Source: Enoplosus armatus
Taxonomy: Eukaryota; Chordata; Actinopteri; Centrarchiformes; Enoplosidae
Assembly: GCF_043641665.1 (NCBI RefSeq)
Contig: NC_092186.1
Coordinates: 27,003,501-27,067,500 of the forward strand
Direction: 5' to 3'
Length of the DNA stretch: 64,000 nt
The position numbers and the translations under genes were made by a program. Of the stretch, positions 18,047 through 31,975 are shown piece after piece. The notes beneath the pieces are model-generated. The model searched no databases and had not been told where the DNA came from. It saw only the letters and a program-made list of their open reading frames with translations. The stretch's first letter is position 1. Each line of letters opens with the position of its first letter.

Positions 18047-19498
18047 TTGAGCAGTTACAGTCGGCCAAGATCTTCATTAAGCTCGACCTCCGAAACGCCT
18101 ACCACCTTGTCCGCATCAGAGAAGGGGGATGAGTGGAAGACGGGATTCAACACACCTACTGGGCACTATGAATACATGGTTATGCCTTTTGGGTTAACAA
18201 ATGCTCCGGCAGTGTTTCAAAACCTGGTGAATGATGTTTTGAGAGATTCTCTGGACCATTTTGTTTATGTTTATCTGGATGACATTTTGGTCTACTCGCC
18301 GGATGAGGAGACTCACATTACTCATGTTCGTCAGGTATTGTCACGATTGTTGGAGCACAGGCTGTATGTCAAGGCCGAGAAGTGCGATTTTCATGCTGAG
18401 TCAGAGTCGTTCCTGGGCTTCATCATAGCCCCTGGATTGATACAGATGGATCCGGCTAAAGTAAAAGCTGTGGCAGAGTGGCCAGTTCCGGATAGCCGCA
18501 AAAAGGTTCAGCAATTCTTAGGATTTGCTAACTTTTACCGTCGGTTCATCCGGAACTTTAGCGCTATTGCAGCGCCTCTGCATACCTTAACCTCTCCTCA
18601 GTCTCCTTTTCAGTGGACCGCCCAGGCTCAGGAGGCATTCCACCGGCTTAAGACCTTGTTCACCACAGCTCCTATCCTGTCTGTACCAGACCCCACCCGG
18701 CAGTTTGTGGTGGAGGTGGACGCCTCCAATGAAGGAGTCGGGGCGGTTCTCTCCCAGAGAGCAGAGGAGGATGGTAAGATGCATCCATGTGCATTCTTAT
18801 CCTGGAAGCTGACCAAGGCGGAGCGGAACTATGATGTGGGTAATCGTGAGCTGCTGGTGGTCAAAGTGGCGCTGGAGGAATGGCGTCACTTGCTGGAGGG
18901 GGCCCAGCAGCCGTTCATTGTTTGGACGGATCATAAAAATCTCCAGTATATCCGCAGTGCCAAGAGACTCAATTCTAGGCAAGCTCGCTGGTCACTGTTC
19001 TTTAACCGTTTCAACTTTGCTCTTTCTTACAGGTCCCAGAACGTTAAACCGGATGCCCTCTCCCGGCTGTACGATCCTGAGCCTGTTGCCAAGGAACCAG
19101 AATCCATCCTGCCACTTAACCGTGTGGTTGGGGAGGTTTCCTGGCGCAGAGTATCCGAGGTAGACCAAGACAATGGTGTGAATCCGCCCCTGGGCGATTT
19201 TCCTCCCAACCGCTTGTTTGTGGCGGTGGATATGCATTCCCAGGTGGTTCATTGGGCTCACACCTCGCTGCTTACCTGTCATCCTGGCGTTAAGCGGACG
19301 GTCTTCTTCATTCGCCAACGTTTCTGGTGGCCGGTGATGGAAAGGGTCATCAGGGAGTATGTGGAATCGTGCCCGTGTGTGTGCTCGGAGCAAGTCTTCC
19401 TCCAAGGTGCGGGCAGGTCTTCTCCAGCCGCTTCCCGTTCCCAGCCGTCCCTGGGCCGATATATCGGTGGACTTTGTAACAGGACTCCCTCCGTCTGA
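18047..19498 (+). pseudogene. pol: Ty3/gypsy pol RT-RNase H, copy 2
   Basis: Carries the same two frameshifts as copy 1. The majority residues Arg95, Glu144 and Trp145 are present. Confidence 0.87.
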
Positions 19499-19519
19499 AG
19501 GTAACAAAGGTTTTCCAAA

Positions 19520-20374
19520 ATGACTCATTTCATTGCCTTGCCCAAGCTGCCGTCTGCTAAGGAGACGGCAGAAGTTATGTGTCACCATGTCTTTCGTGTT
19601 CATGGATTTCCCAGGGACATTGTCTCGGACCGTGGTCCCCAGTTCATGTCGAGGTTTTGGAAGGAATTCTGCGACCTCATCGGGGTCACTGTCAGCCTCT
19701 CTTCTGGATATCACCCGGAGTCTAATGGTCAGATGGAGCGGCTGAACCAAGTCCTGGAGACCTGCCTGCGCTGCCTGGTGTCCCAAAACCCCACCTCCTG
19801 GAGTAAACATCTCACCTGGGTCGAGTACGCCCACAATTCTCTTCCCATGGCGGCCACTGGCATCTCTTCTTTCCACTGTGTCTACGGCTACCAACCACCA
19901 GTCTTCGCGGAGACCGCAAAGGAGGTGGTGGTCCCGGTGGCCCTTGCCCTGGTCCGCAGATGTCACCGTGTGTGGGAATCCACCCGCAGGATCCTGTTAC
20001 GCAGCTGTGACTGGATGAAGAAGGCAGCAGATCGCCGTAGGAGACCGGCTCCCGAGTACCAGCCGGGTCAGAGGGTCTGGCTCTCCACCCGCGATCTACC
20101 CCTCCACATCACGTCCAGGAAGCTGGGGCCCCGGTTCGTGGGTCCATTCCCCATCACCAAGGTCATCAACCCTGCTTCGGTGCGTCTCCACCTTCCATGT
20201 GGGCAGGGTGAAGCCCGTCAGGGACAGTCCTATGGTTCTTGCAGCCAAACCCCCTCCACCCCCCCGGATGGTCGAGGGCGGTCCTGTCTACACCGTCAAA
20301 AAGCTCCTGGTGGTCCACAACAGAGGCAGAGGCAAGCAATTCCTGGTGGACTGGGAGGGTTACGTAGTTCGCAC
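19520..20374 (+). pseudogene. pol: Ty3/gypsy integrase and truncated chromodomain, copy 2
   Basis: As copy 1 but with Pro in FVGPFPITK, the form found in all other copies. Confidence 0.85.
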
Positions 20375-20957
20375 TGTCGCACGGGAGGTAAAGCTGGTTA
20401 GAGCGGGTTGGGCCCCCATCATGTCGAAGTGTCCTTGAGCAAGACACTGAACCCTGAGCTCACGGCACCTTGCATGGCAGCCAAGGTCGCCATTGGTGTG
20501 TGAATGTATGAGTGAATGAGTGAATGAGACTTAGCTGTAAAGTGCTTTGGGAACCGTGAAGGTTGAAAAGCGCTATATAAGTGAGATCATTTACATTTGA
20601 TTTACATTTGTAACCCACATTAGTTTCACCAGCGTAATACGTATAATATGAGTTCATTTGAGTTAAAACGTCACTGTGTAATTACTACACTACACTCAGA
20701 ACTGTTAACAAAGTTTTATGAAGGAAATAACACTAAGAGTTTAAGTGTTAATCAGAATTTACTCTTATTAATTAACTCTTCATGAGTGTTAAACCTACTT
20801 TACACTAACTGTTATTGAGAAATTACTCCCAACAGTGTTGATTTTTAATTGACATAATGTACTTGTGTATTTACTATCTATAAGTGTTATTAGTCAACAG
20901 CTTGTTGCTTTTCAATGGACTTTTTAATAAAATGTACTCTTCACTAGAACTAATATT

Positions 20958-21629
20958 TTAGTATTTCGCAATTTTGTATTCATCAGAGACGTCCATGGTG
21001 GGATCCTCCTCCTCAGCATCAGAAGGTGTCTCATCCTCAGAGTCGTCCAACGCCTCGGACGACAGAGAGGAAGGTGGTTCAAGGGCGGTGTGACCCACGT
21101 GCGTGGTGGATTTGGCTGGCTGGTCCGGGTGACGCCGATGGAACTCCCTGATGAGCCGGGGGTCCAGGATGCGCCGTGCCGGAACCCAGGACCTCTCCTC
21201 AGGGCTGTATCCCTCCCAGTCGACCAGGTACTGGAGACCCCTCCCGCGGTGGGTTGGGTGGAATCCGTAGGCACACTGGAAGGGGGAAAGTCCAGTGGTG
21301 CAACTGGTCAAAGTGTTATGGGCGTACTCTACCCACAGTAGCTGCTGGGACCAGGACGAGGGGTGTTTGGAAACCATGCAGTGCAGAGTTGTCTCCATCT
21401 CCTGGTTCTTGCGCTCGGTCTGGCCGTTGGACGGGGGGTGGAACCCGGATGATAGGCTGACGGTGGCCCCAACTTGCGTGAAGAACTCCCTCCAAAACAC
21501 AGAGGCACAGAGCACAGAGCCCTCCAAAAACCCTCCAAAAACTGACGGGACAGGGCATCGGGCTTCACATTGCAGGACCCGGGTCGGTAGGACAGGGAGA
21601 AGTTGAACCTTGTGAGAAAAAGCGACCAT
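20958..21629 (-). pseudogene. pol: Antisense integrase-chromodomain fusion frame, copy 2
   Basis: The 223-codon frame is identical at protein level to copy 1. Confidence 0.84.
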
Positions 21630-22029
21630 CGGGCTTGGCGGGAGTTGAGCCTCTTGGCTGACTGGATGTACTCAAGGTTCTTATGGTCAGTCCACACCAG
21701 AAAAGGCAGCTTGGTCCCCTCGAGCCAGTGGCGCCATTCGTCAATGGCCAGAAAGGAAACGGATGAAGCGTGGTTTTTTTTTTTCGGCCTTGGTCCGGGA
21801 GAAGATCAGGATGTCGTCCAGGTAGACAAAGACATGCTTGTTTAGCATGTCTCTGAGCACGTCATTGACCAGAGCCTGGAAGACAGCCGGGGCGTTGGTG
21901 AGGCCGAAGGGCATTACCAGGTCCTCATAATGACCAGTAGGGGTGTTGAACGCCGTCTTCCACTTATCACCTTCCCGGATGCGGACCAAGTGGTATGCGT
22001 TGCGCAGGTCCAACTTTGAGAAGATGGTG
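21541..22029 (-). pseudogene. pol: Antisense RT and RNase H fragments, copy 2
   Basis: The same internal deletion and homopolymer frameshift. YLDD retained. Confidence 0.84.
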
Positions 22030-22991
22030 ATTATGTATATATTATATACTTATACTTATAATCACTTTCAGTTTAAAAGATGAAACAAAAAAACACATTG
22101 TTCTTAACCATTTCTCTCAACACTGAAAAATGTGTGTTTAAAGTGCATTTCAGAGGATACACACATCCGAGGATAATTCCGGCCATTTTCAACCTAGAAC
22201 AAATTTTGACATCATCTGGAATCTACCAATCGAATCTAACCAAAATCTTATCAAATGGACCACTGAGTGATGTGAGAGTGTGCCTGCTTTCATGTGTGTT
22301 AGTGTTGACATTAACAGTTGGCCAAGTTATGATTTTTGTTTTTCAAGACATTACGTATGTGGGTGCTTTAGAAGATCTGATCTGTTGCCTCAATACATTG
22401 TACTGCTGCTGGAAAAACACCAGACAACTCAGTAAAATGGATGTAAAATGTTGTATTCCTAACTATGTGTTTCACTTCCAAATTGGGGTGGAGTTAGATT
22501 TACTTCTATTCCAACAGGTGTTCAAATTAGATTTTTAAAAGGGGAGATTCACCTATTTTCAACCTCATCTTAATCTATCTGCAATTAGGGATATAGTGTT
22601 AAAAAACACCTGCAGTTGTTGCCGATGTTCTATGTCTCTGGAGTACTGTATATGTCGCAGGTGGGAGAAGAACAACAGATTGTGCTGCGGTGCAGTGCCC
22701 CTGAGACACAGGATTATAGTGTGAAAAATGCCTGCAGTTATTCTTCATGTTCTCTAATACACATAGATTGAGATAAGATTGAAAATCTGCAAATCTCTCC
22801 CTTAAGAAGAGTGACATCTTTCATGGTATGGTGCCAGATGATAGTTATGATCAACAACGACAATTGTCCCTTTTTATCCATCATCCTCTTTATTCATCCT
22901 CTTGGCTCCCGCCATTCCTAAATTCTTCTGGTCTGCTCCAATCCTGACTGTTATCTGTATTATTGATTTGTCACACTGAACTTAGTGGTAA

Positions 22992-23249
22992 CACACACTG
23001 GTTACACAATGCTCTCGACTTTTTGCTAGGGCAGTGACTGGTGACTATTTAGACAGTCTAGGCACACTTCCAATTACCATCAGGCTAGGTAAAGAGGTTT
23101 TCATACACACTGTTCAAGTGGTCAGAAACATTACACAACCTGTGATTGTAGGTCAGGACTTTCTACTCACACGATGCTGTTTTGGATTTGAGGGAAGGTA
23201 CCTTAAAAGTAGGGAATCATACTACCGTCTCTCTCCTCTGTGCTACTGA
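22992..23249 (+). pseudogene. Retropepsin-like fragment, copy 2
   Basis: Identical peptide to copy 1, again lacking the catalytic motif. Confidence 0.66.
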
Positions 23250-23740
23250 GACTGCTCCCCTGAGCAGCAATGCTGTCATCTTAAAGTGAGTCAAAGTAAT
23301 GCACTTTTTTGTGCCCCCTCAAGTAAAATGGTGGATCATACTGAGAAGTTCACTACATCCAGCATCTACAGTTAGCAGTAGTTAACAATTATTTTAGCAA
23401 CAAGTAAAGCCATCTGTCCATCAAGAAACTACCTACTACCTACCTACTTTCCTTCACAACAGAAAAAGGACTTTCTGTGAGACATACTGAACAACCTGAG
23501 TAGCAGTAAAGAGTAATCCTGAGCAGAACAGCTGAATAACTCAGACAGGCCGAGCGGGTGAATGAGGGAGTCCCTTTACTTCATGGGCATGCTTTTTTTA
23601 ATTTTTTCTTCTTCTTCATGGGCCACTGCTGTACCCTGAGTAGATGACCATCTGTTCTGTCTTATGTAATACATACACAGAAGTAGACCGGAAAAGTGAA
23701 CCGAGTGTTCTGAGCTTTTGGCTCACAGGGTTTACTTTTA

Positions 23741-24329
23741 TGTCATGTCTCGTCATTTACATTAAGTTACCGTTTTTGTCTTGTTTAGTTATGTTGTCTT
23801 GTCATTTCCTGTTTTATTTTGTAGTAACTGTGTTCCCTCTCGTTTCAGACCACTTGTCTTCCTGCCCTCGTGTTTCCCGCCTTTGTGATTGTCAGCCCCG
23901 CCCTGATTGTTTCCACCTGTGTTTCACTCACCTCTTGTTTAAATAGTCTGCGTCTCCCTTTGTCGTGTGCCAGTTCGTCTTGTCCTTCATGTCATGTTTA
24001 GCAGGTCTAAGTCCGCATCTTGTTACTCAGTGAGTTCCTGTGTGAGTTTGATTCAGTGTTCTTGTTAATTTTTTCTGTCTAGATTTTCCCTGTTTTAGTC
24101 CTCCCCTCGTAGGAGTGATTTTCTGTTGATTACTTTGTTAGTTTAAGCTCCTTTGTTTTCTCGTATTTTTGTATTAGCGTTTTCCTCCGTTTTTAGGAGT
24201 GATTTTGATTTATTACTTTGTAGAGATTTCTTGCTTGGTCAAGCTTATTTTGTTATCAATAAAGACTTTTGTTGTACTTTGTTTGAGTCGAGCGTTTGGG
24301 TTCATTTTTTGCCTTGCCCAGTCGTGACA
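23741..24329 (+). repeat. Ty3/gypsy LTR, copy 3
   Basis: Ends and internal signals as in copy 1. Confidence 0.8.
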
Positions 24330-24346
24330 GAACGAACTGGCCAATC

Positions 24347-25093
24347 ATGAACCCAGCCGACTCTAGTCAGCTTAAAGAACAGGTTCTAGCATCAACTAGC
24401 ATCAGACAGCATGAGGAGCAGGTGGCTGCCATAAGTCGTGGTGTTACTGATCTGTCCACGTGTCAGGAGGATTTTAAGATTTCAGTTATCACGCAGGTTA
24501 ATTGCTTAGCTCAGCAGATGCAGGATATGCTCACTCACCTGCGAGAAGCTCCTCATAGTTCGAGCCCGACCACATCTACCGAACGCTTGAGTGTTTCTGC
24601 TCCTGTTTTGCCGGTCATCTCTGCCATGCCTCCCCATCTTGCTGCACCTGAAAGATTCACGGGTGAGTCTGTTCTGTGCAGGCCCTTCCTGGTCCAGTGC
24701 AACCTGCACTTCGAGATGAATCCCACTGCCTTCCCCACACCATGTTCTCGGGTCGCCTTCATCACGTCGCATCTCACCGGACAAGCGGCGGCTTGGGCCA
24801 CCTCCGAGTGGGCTCGGGATTCCCCAGTGTGCAACTCGCCGGAGCTGTTCATAGACTCTCTAAAGAAGATCTTTGACCACACCACACGGGAGGCAGCCCG
24901 AGTCCTGAAGAGGTTAGTACAAGGCAACCGACCTGTGTCAGACTACGCAGTTGAGTTCCGCACCATAACCGCAAGCAGCGATTGGAACGATCCAGCGTTA
25001 TTTGACGCTTTTATTGAAGGACTGTCTGATCCCATTCAAGACCATCTAGCCCCTCAAGATCTACCCCAGGATCTGGACTGGAAGAAAGCCTGA
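24347..25093 (+). pseudogene. gag: Ty3/gypsy gag, truncated, copy 3
   Basis: Majority form with Cys111 and Arg205. Confidence 0.85.
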
Positions 25094-25675
25094 TGGCTTG
25101 GGATCTTGCTAAAGAACTAAGATTAAGATCAGAGCTATTACCTTGCCCTCTTAAGGCAAGCGCACTTGATGGCAACACCTTATTTCATGTCACACATAGG
25201 ACCGAACCTTTTGACTCTGATTCCTTAGTTTTAGGTTTCCCGTGACTGTGCAGACACAATCCCCATGTTGATTGGAACACTGGCTCCATCTTGAGATGGA
25301 GGGAAAGCTGTAAACTTAGCTGTCTGCAGCCTGAGAGGAGGGTGACACTGGGTCGGTGCTCTGGAGAGAGTGTTGGTCTTCCCCTCCAGGGCCTGCTCAG
25401 GCTTCCGACCTATCCAATGTTCCTGCCTGTTACCATGACCTCGCCTAGCAGAGCTAGCAAAGCTAAGGCGACGTCTCTTCCTCCTCACCGTTCTATGCCT
25501 GTCCCATTGACCTCATTCCAGGTACTACCTTACCCAGGGGGCGTCTCTATTCCATCTCGGGACCAGAGAGGAAGGCTATGGAGGATTACATTGAGACCTC
25601 TCTGAATTATATTGACTATGCTCCTCTTAATTACCATAAAGAACCGGTACCCTCTCCCTCTTATGTCCTCAGTGT

Positions 25676-27127
25676 TTGAGCAGTTACAGTCGGCCAAGAT
25701 CTTCATTAAGCTCGACCTCCGAAACGCCTACCACCTTGTCCGCATCAGAGAAGGGGGATGAGTGGAAGACGGGATTCAACACACCTACTGGGCACTATGA
25801 ATACATGGTTATGCCTTTTGGGTTAACAAATGCTCCGGCAGTGTTTCAAAACCTGGTGAATGATGTTTTGAGAGATTCTCTGGACCATTTTGTTTATGTT
25901 TATCTGGATGACATTTTGGTCTACTCGCCGGATGAGGAGACTCACATTACTCATGTTTGTCAGGTATTGTCACGATTGTTGGAGCACAGGCTGTATGTCA
26001 AGGCCGAGAAGTGCGATTTTCATGCTGAGTCAGAGTCGTTCCTGGGCTTCATCATAGCCCCTGGATTGATACAGATGGATCCGGCTAAAGTAAAAGCTGT
26101 GGCAGATGGGCCAGTTCCGGATAGCCGCAAAAAGGTTCAGCAATTCTTAGGATTTGCTAACTTTTACCGTCGGTTCATCCGGAACTTTAGCGCTATTGCA
26201 GCGCCTCTGCATACCTTAACCTCTCCTCAGTCTCCTTTTCAGTGGACCGCCCAGGCTCAGGAGGCATTCCACCGGCTTAAGACCTTGTTCACCACAGCTC
26301 CTATCCTGTCTGTACCAGACCCCACCCGGCAGTTTGTGGTGGAGGTGGACGCCTCCAATGAAGGAGTCGGGGCGGTTCTCTCCCAGAGAGCAGAGGAGGA
26401 TGGTAAGATGCATCCATGTGCATTCTTATCCTGGAAGCTGACCAAGGCGGAGCGGAACTATGATGTGGGTAATCGTGAGCTGCTGGTGGTCAAAGTGGCG
26501 CTGGAGGAATGGCGTCACTTGCTGGAGGGGGCCCAGCAGCCGTTCATTGTTTGGACGGATCATAAAAATCTCCAGTATATCCGCAGTGCCAAGAGACTCA
26601 ATTCTAGGCAAGCTCGCTGGTCACTGTTCTTTAACCGTTTCAACTTTGCTCTTTCTTACAGGTCCCAGAACGTTAAACCGGATGCCCTCTCCCGGCTGTA
26701 CGATCCTGAGCCTGTTGCCAAGGAACCAGAATCCATCCTGCCACTTAACCGTGTGGTTGGGGAGGTTTCCTGGCGCAGAGTATCCGAGGTAGACCAAGAC
26801 AATGGTGTGAATCCGCCCCTGGGCGATTTTCCTCCCAACCGCTTGTTTGTGGCGGTGGATATGCATTCCCAGGTGGTTCATTGGGCTCACACCTCGCTGC
26901 TTACCTGTCATCCTGGCGTTAAGCGGACGGTCTTCTTCATTCGCCAACGTTTCTGGTGGCCGGTGATGGAAAGGGTCATCAGGGAGTATGTGGAATCGTG
27001 CCCGTGTGTGTGCTCGGAGCAAGTCTTCCTCCAAGGTGCGGGCAGGTCTTCTCCAGCCGCTTCCCGTTCCCAGCCGTCCCTGGGCCGATATATCGGTGGA
27101 CTTTGTAACAGGACTCCCTCCGTCTGA
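25676..27127 (+). pseudogene. pol: Ty3/gypsy pol RT-RNase H, copy 3
   Basis: Differs from most copies by Arg95Cys and by Glu144Asp plus Trp145Gly, the latter from a two-base change. Same frameshifts. Confidence 0.87.
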
Positions 27128-27148
27128 AGGTAACAAAGGTTTTCCAAA

Positions 27149-28003
27149 ATGACTCATTTCATTGCCTTGCCCAAGCTGCCGTCTGCTAAGGAGACGGCAG
27201 AAGTTATGTGTCACCATGTCTTTCGTGTTCATGGATTTCCCAGGGACATTGTCTCGGACCGTGGTCCCCAGTTCATGTCGAGGTTTTGGAAGGAATTCTG
27301 CGACCTCATCGGGGTCACTGTCAGCCTCTCTTCTGGATATCACCCGGAGTCTAATGGTCAGATGGAGCGGCTGAACCAAGTCCTGGAGACCTGCCTGCGC
27401 TGCCTGGTGTCCCAAAACCCCACCTCCTGGAGTAAACATCTCACCTGGGTCGAGTACGCCCACAATTCTCTTCCCATGGCGGCCACTGGCATCTCTTCTT
27501 TCCACTGTGTCTACGGCTACCAACCACCAGTCTTCGCGGAGACCGCAAAGGAGGTGGTGGTCCCGGTGGCCCTTGCCCTGGTCCGCAGATGTCACCGTGT
27601 GTGGGAATCCACCCGCAGGATCCTGTTACGCAGCTGTGACTGGATGAAGAAGGCAGCAGATCGCCGTAGGAGACCGGCTCCCGAGTACCAGCCGGGTCAG
27701 AGGGTCTGGCTCTCCACCCGCGATCTACCCCTCCACATCACGTCCAGGAAGCTGGGGCCCCGGTTCGTGGGTCCATTCCCCATCACCAAGGTCATCAACC
27801 CTGCTTCGGTGCGTCTCCACCTTCCATGTGGGCAGGGTGAAGCCCGTCAGGGACAGTCCTATGGTTCTTGCAGCCAAACCCCCTCCACCCCCCCGGATGG
27901 TCGAGGGCGGTCCTGTCTACACCGTCAAAAAGCTCCTGGTGGTCCACAACAGAGGCAGAGGCAAGCAATTCCTGGTGGACTGGGAGGGTTACGTAGTTCG
28001 CAC
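27149..28003 (+). pseudogene. pol: Ty3/gypsy integrase and truncated chromodomain, copy 3
   Basis: Majority form; first catalytic Asp region missing as in all copies. Confidence 0.85.
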
Positions 28004-28586
28004 TGTCGCACGGGAGGTAAAGCTGGTTAGAGCGGGTTGGGCCCCCATCATGTCGAAGTGTCCTTGAGCAAGACACTGAACCCTGAGCTCACGGCACCTT
28101 GCATGGCAGCCAAGGTCGCCATTGGTGTGTGAATGTATGAGTGAATGAGTGAATGAGACTTAGCTGTAAAGTGCTTTGGGAACCGTGAAGGTTGAAAAGC
28201 GCTATATAAGTGAGATCATTTACATTTGATTTACATTTGTAACCCACATTAGTTTCACCAGCGTAATACGTATAATATGAGTTCATTTGAGTTAAAACGT
28301 CACTGTGTAATTACTACACTACACTCAGAACTGTTAACAAAGTTTTATGAAGGAAATAACACTAAGAGTTTAAGTGTTAATCAGAATTTACTCTTATTAA
28401 TTAACTCTTCATGAGTGTTAAACCTACTTTACACTAACTGTTATTGAGAAATTACTCCCAACAGTGTTGATTTTTAATTGACATAATGTACTTGTGTATT
28501 TACTATCTATAAGTGTTATTAGTCAACAGCTTGTTGCTTTTCAATGGACTTTTTAATAAAATGTACTCTTCACTAGAACTAATATT

Positions 28587-29258
28587 TTAGTATTTCGCAA
28601 TTTTGTATTCATCAGAGACGTCCATGGTGGGATCCTCCTCCTCAGCATCAGAAGGTGTCTCATCCTCAGAGTCGTCCAACGCCTCGGACGACAGAGAGGA
28701 AGGTGGTTCAAGGGCGGTGTGACCCACGTGCGTGGTGGATTTGGCTGGCTGGTCCGGGTGACGCCGATGGAACTCCCTGATGAGCCGGGGGTCCAGGATG
28801 CGCCGTGCCGGAACCCAGGACCTCTCCTCAGGGCTGTATCCCTCCCAGTCGACCAGGTACTGGAGACCCCTCCCGCGGTGGGTTGGGTGGAATCCGTAGG
28901 CACACTGGAAGGGGGAAAGTCCAGTGGTGCAACTGGTCAAAGTGTTATGGGCGTACTCTACCCACAGTAGCTGCTGGGACCAGGACGAGGGGTGTTTGGA
29001 AACCATGCAGTGCAGAGTTGTCTCCATCTCCTGGTTCTTGCGCTCGGTCTGGCCGTTGGACGGGGGGTGGAACCCGGATGATAGGCTGACGGTGGCCCCA
29101 ACTTGCGTGAAGAACTCCCTCCAAAACACAGAGGCACAGAGCACAGAGCCCTCCAAAAACCCTCCAAAAACTGACGGGACAGGGCATCGGGCTTCACATT
29201 GCAGGACCCGGGTCGGTAGGACAGGGAGAAGTTGAACCTTGTGAGAAAAAGCGACCAT
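28587..29258 (-). pseudogene. pol: Antisense integrase-chromodomain fusion frame, copy 3
   Basis: The 223-codon frame is unchanged. Confidence 0.84.
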
Positions 29259-29658
29259 CGGGCTTGGCGGGAGTTGAGCCTCTTGGCTGACTGGATGTAC
29301 TCAAGGTTCTTATGGTCAGTCCACACCAGAAAAGGCAGCTTGGTCCCCTCGAGCCAGTGGCGCCATTCGTCAATGGCCAGAAAGGAAACGGATGAAGCGT
29401 GGTTTTTTTTTTTCGGCCTTGGTCCGGGAGAAGATCAGGATGTCGTCCAGGTAGACAAAGACATGCTTGTTTAGCATGTCTCTGAGCACGTCATTGACCA
29501 GAGCCTGGAAGACAGCCGGGGCGTTGGTGAGGCCGAAGGGCATTACCAGGTCCTCATAATGACCAGTAGGGGTGTTGAACGCCGTCTTCCACTTATCACC
29601 TTCCCGGATGCGGACCAAGTGGTATGCGTTGCGCAGGTCCAACTTTGAGAAGATGGTG
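29170..29658 (-). pseudogene. pol: Antisense RT and RNase H fragments, copy 3
   Basis: Unchanged from copy 2 in the parts compared. Confidence 0.84.
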
Positions 29659-30620
29659 ATTATGTATATATTATATACTTATACTTATAATCACTTTCAG
29701 TTTAAAAGATGAAACAAAAAAACACATTGTTCTTAACCATTTCTCTCAACACTGAAAAATGTGTGTTTAAAGTGCATTTCAGAGGATACACACATCCGAG
29801 GATAATTCCGGCCATTTTCAACCTAGAACAAATTTTGACATCATCTGGAATCTACCAATCGAATCTAACCAAAATCTTATCAAATGGACCACTGAGTGAT
29901 GTGAGAGTGTGCCTGCTTTCATGTGTGTTAGTGTTGACATTAACAGTTGGCCAAGTTATGATTTTTGTTTTTCAAGACATTACGTATGTGGGTGCTTTAG
30001 AAGATCTGATCTGTTGCCTCAATACATTGTACTGCTGCTGGAAAAACACCAGACAACTCAGTAAAATGGATGTAAAATGTTGTATTCCTAACTATGTGTT
30101 TCACTTCCAAATTGGGGTGGAGTTAGATTTACTTCTATTCCAACAGGTGTTCAAATTAGATTTTTAAAAGGGGAGATTCACCTATTTTCAACCTCATCTT
30201 AATCTATCTGCAATTAGGGATATAGTGTTAAAAAACACCTGCAGTTGTTGCCGATGTTCTATGTCTCTGGAGTACTGTATATGTCGCAGGTGGGAGAAGA
30301 ACAACAGATTGTGCTGCAGTGCAGTGCCCCTGAGACACAGGATTATAGTGTGAAAAATGCCTGCAGTTATTCTTCATGTTCTCTAATACACATAGATTGA
30401 GATAAGATTGAAAATCTGCAAATCTCTCCCTTAAGAAGAGTGACATCTTTCATGGTATGGTGCCAGATGATAGTTATGATCAACAACGACAATTGTCCCT
30501 TTTTATCCATCATCCTCTTTATTCATCCTCTTGGCTCCCGCCATTCCTAAATTCTTCTGGTCTGCTCCAATCCTGACTGTTATCTGTATTATTGATTTGT
30601 CACACTGAACTTAGTGGTAA

Positions 30621-30878
30621 CACACACTGGTTACACAATGCTCTCGACTTTTTGCTAGGGCAGTGACTGGTGACTATTTAGACAGTCTAGGCACACTTCC
30701 AATTACCATCAGGCTAGGTAAAGAGGTTTTCATACACACTGTTCAAGTGGTCAGAAACATTACACAACCTGTGATTGTAGGTCAGGACTTTCTACTCACA
30801 CGATGCTGTTTTGGATTTGAGGGAAGGTACCTTAAAAGTAGGGAATCATACTACCGTCTCTCTCCTCTGTGCTACTGA
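30621..30878 (+). pseudogene. Retropepsin-like fragment, copy 3
   Basis: Unchanged peptide. Confidence 0.66.
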
Positions 30879-31369
30879 GACTGCTCCCCTGAGCAGCAAT
30901 GCTGTCATCTTAAAGTGAGTCAAAGTAATGCACTTTTTTGTGCCCCCTCAAGTAAAATGGTGGATCATACTGAGAAGTTCACTACATCCAGCATCTACAG
31001 TTAGCAGTAGTTAACAATTATTTTAGCAACAAGTAAAGCCATCTGTCCATCAAGAAACTACCTACTACCTACCTACTTTCCTTCACAACAGAAAAAGGAC
31101 TTTCTGTGAGACATACTGAACAACCTGAGTAGCAGTAAAGAGTAATCCTGAGCAGAACAGCTGAATAACTCAGACAGGCCGAGCGGGTGAATGAGGGAGT
31201 CCCTTTACTTCATGGGCATGCTTTTTTTAATTTTTTCTTCTTCTTCATGGGCCACTGCTGTACCCTGAGTAGATGACCATCTGTTCTGTCTTATGTAATA
31301 CATACACAGAAGTAGACCGGAAAAGTGAACCGAGTGTTCTGAGCTTTTGGCTCACAGGGTTTACTTTTA

Positions 31370-31958
31370 TGTCATGTCTCGTCATTTACATTAAGTTACC
31401 GTTTTTGTCTTGTTTAGTTATGTTGTCTTGTCATTTCCTGTTTTATTTTGTAGTAACTGTGTTCCCTCTCGTTTCAGACCACTTGTCTTCCTGCCCTCGT
31501 GTTTCCCGCCTTTGTGATTGTCAGCCCCGCCCTGATTGTTTCCACCTGTGTTTCACTCACCTCTTGTTTAAATAGTCTGCGTCTCCCTTTGTCGTGTGCC
31601 AGTTCGTCTTGTCCTTCATGTCATGTTTAGCAGGTCTAAGTCCGCATCTTGTTACTCAGTGAGTTCCTGTGTGAGTTTGATTCAGTGTTCTTGTTAATTT
31701 TTTCTGTCTAGATTTTCCCTGTTTTAGTCCTCCCCTCGTAGGAGTGATTTTCTGTTGATTACTTTGTTAGTTTAAGCTCCTTTGTTTTCTCGTATTTTTG
31801 TATTAGCGTTTTCCTCCGTTTTTAGGAGTGATTTTGATTTATTACTTTGTAGAGATTTCTTGCTTGGTCAAGCTTATTTTGTTATCAATAAAGACTTTTG
31901 TTGTACTTTGTTTGAGTCGAGCGTTTGGGTTCATTTTTTGCCTTGCCCAGTCGTGACA
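31370..31958 (+). repeat. Ty3/gypsy LTR, copy 4
   Basis: Ends and internal signals as in copy 1. Confidence 0.8.
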
Positions 31959-31975
31959 GAACGAACTGGCCAATC

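Larger units (their letters stand above)
15661..23289. repeat. Array unit, copy 2
   Basis: Same layout as copy 1. The SINE is at 20370-20619, the foldback at 22535-22806 and the protease/RT linker remnant at 17464-18046. Private variant: A at 15970 in the T run. It has G at the marker site 22689. Confidence 0.95.
23290..30918. repeat. Array unit, copy 3
   Basis: Carries the T at 25958 and the GT-to-TG change at 26107-26108, shared only with copy 5, and A at marker 30318. The SINE is at 27999-28248, the foldback at 30164-30435 and the protease/RT linker remnant at 25093-25675. Confidence 0.95.
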
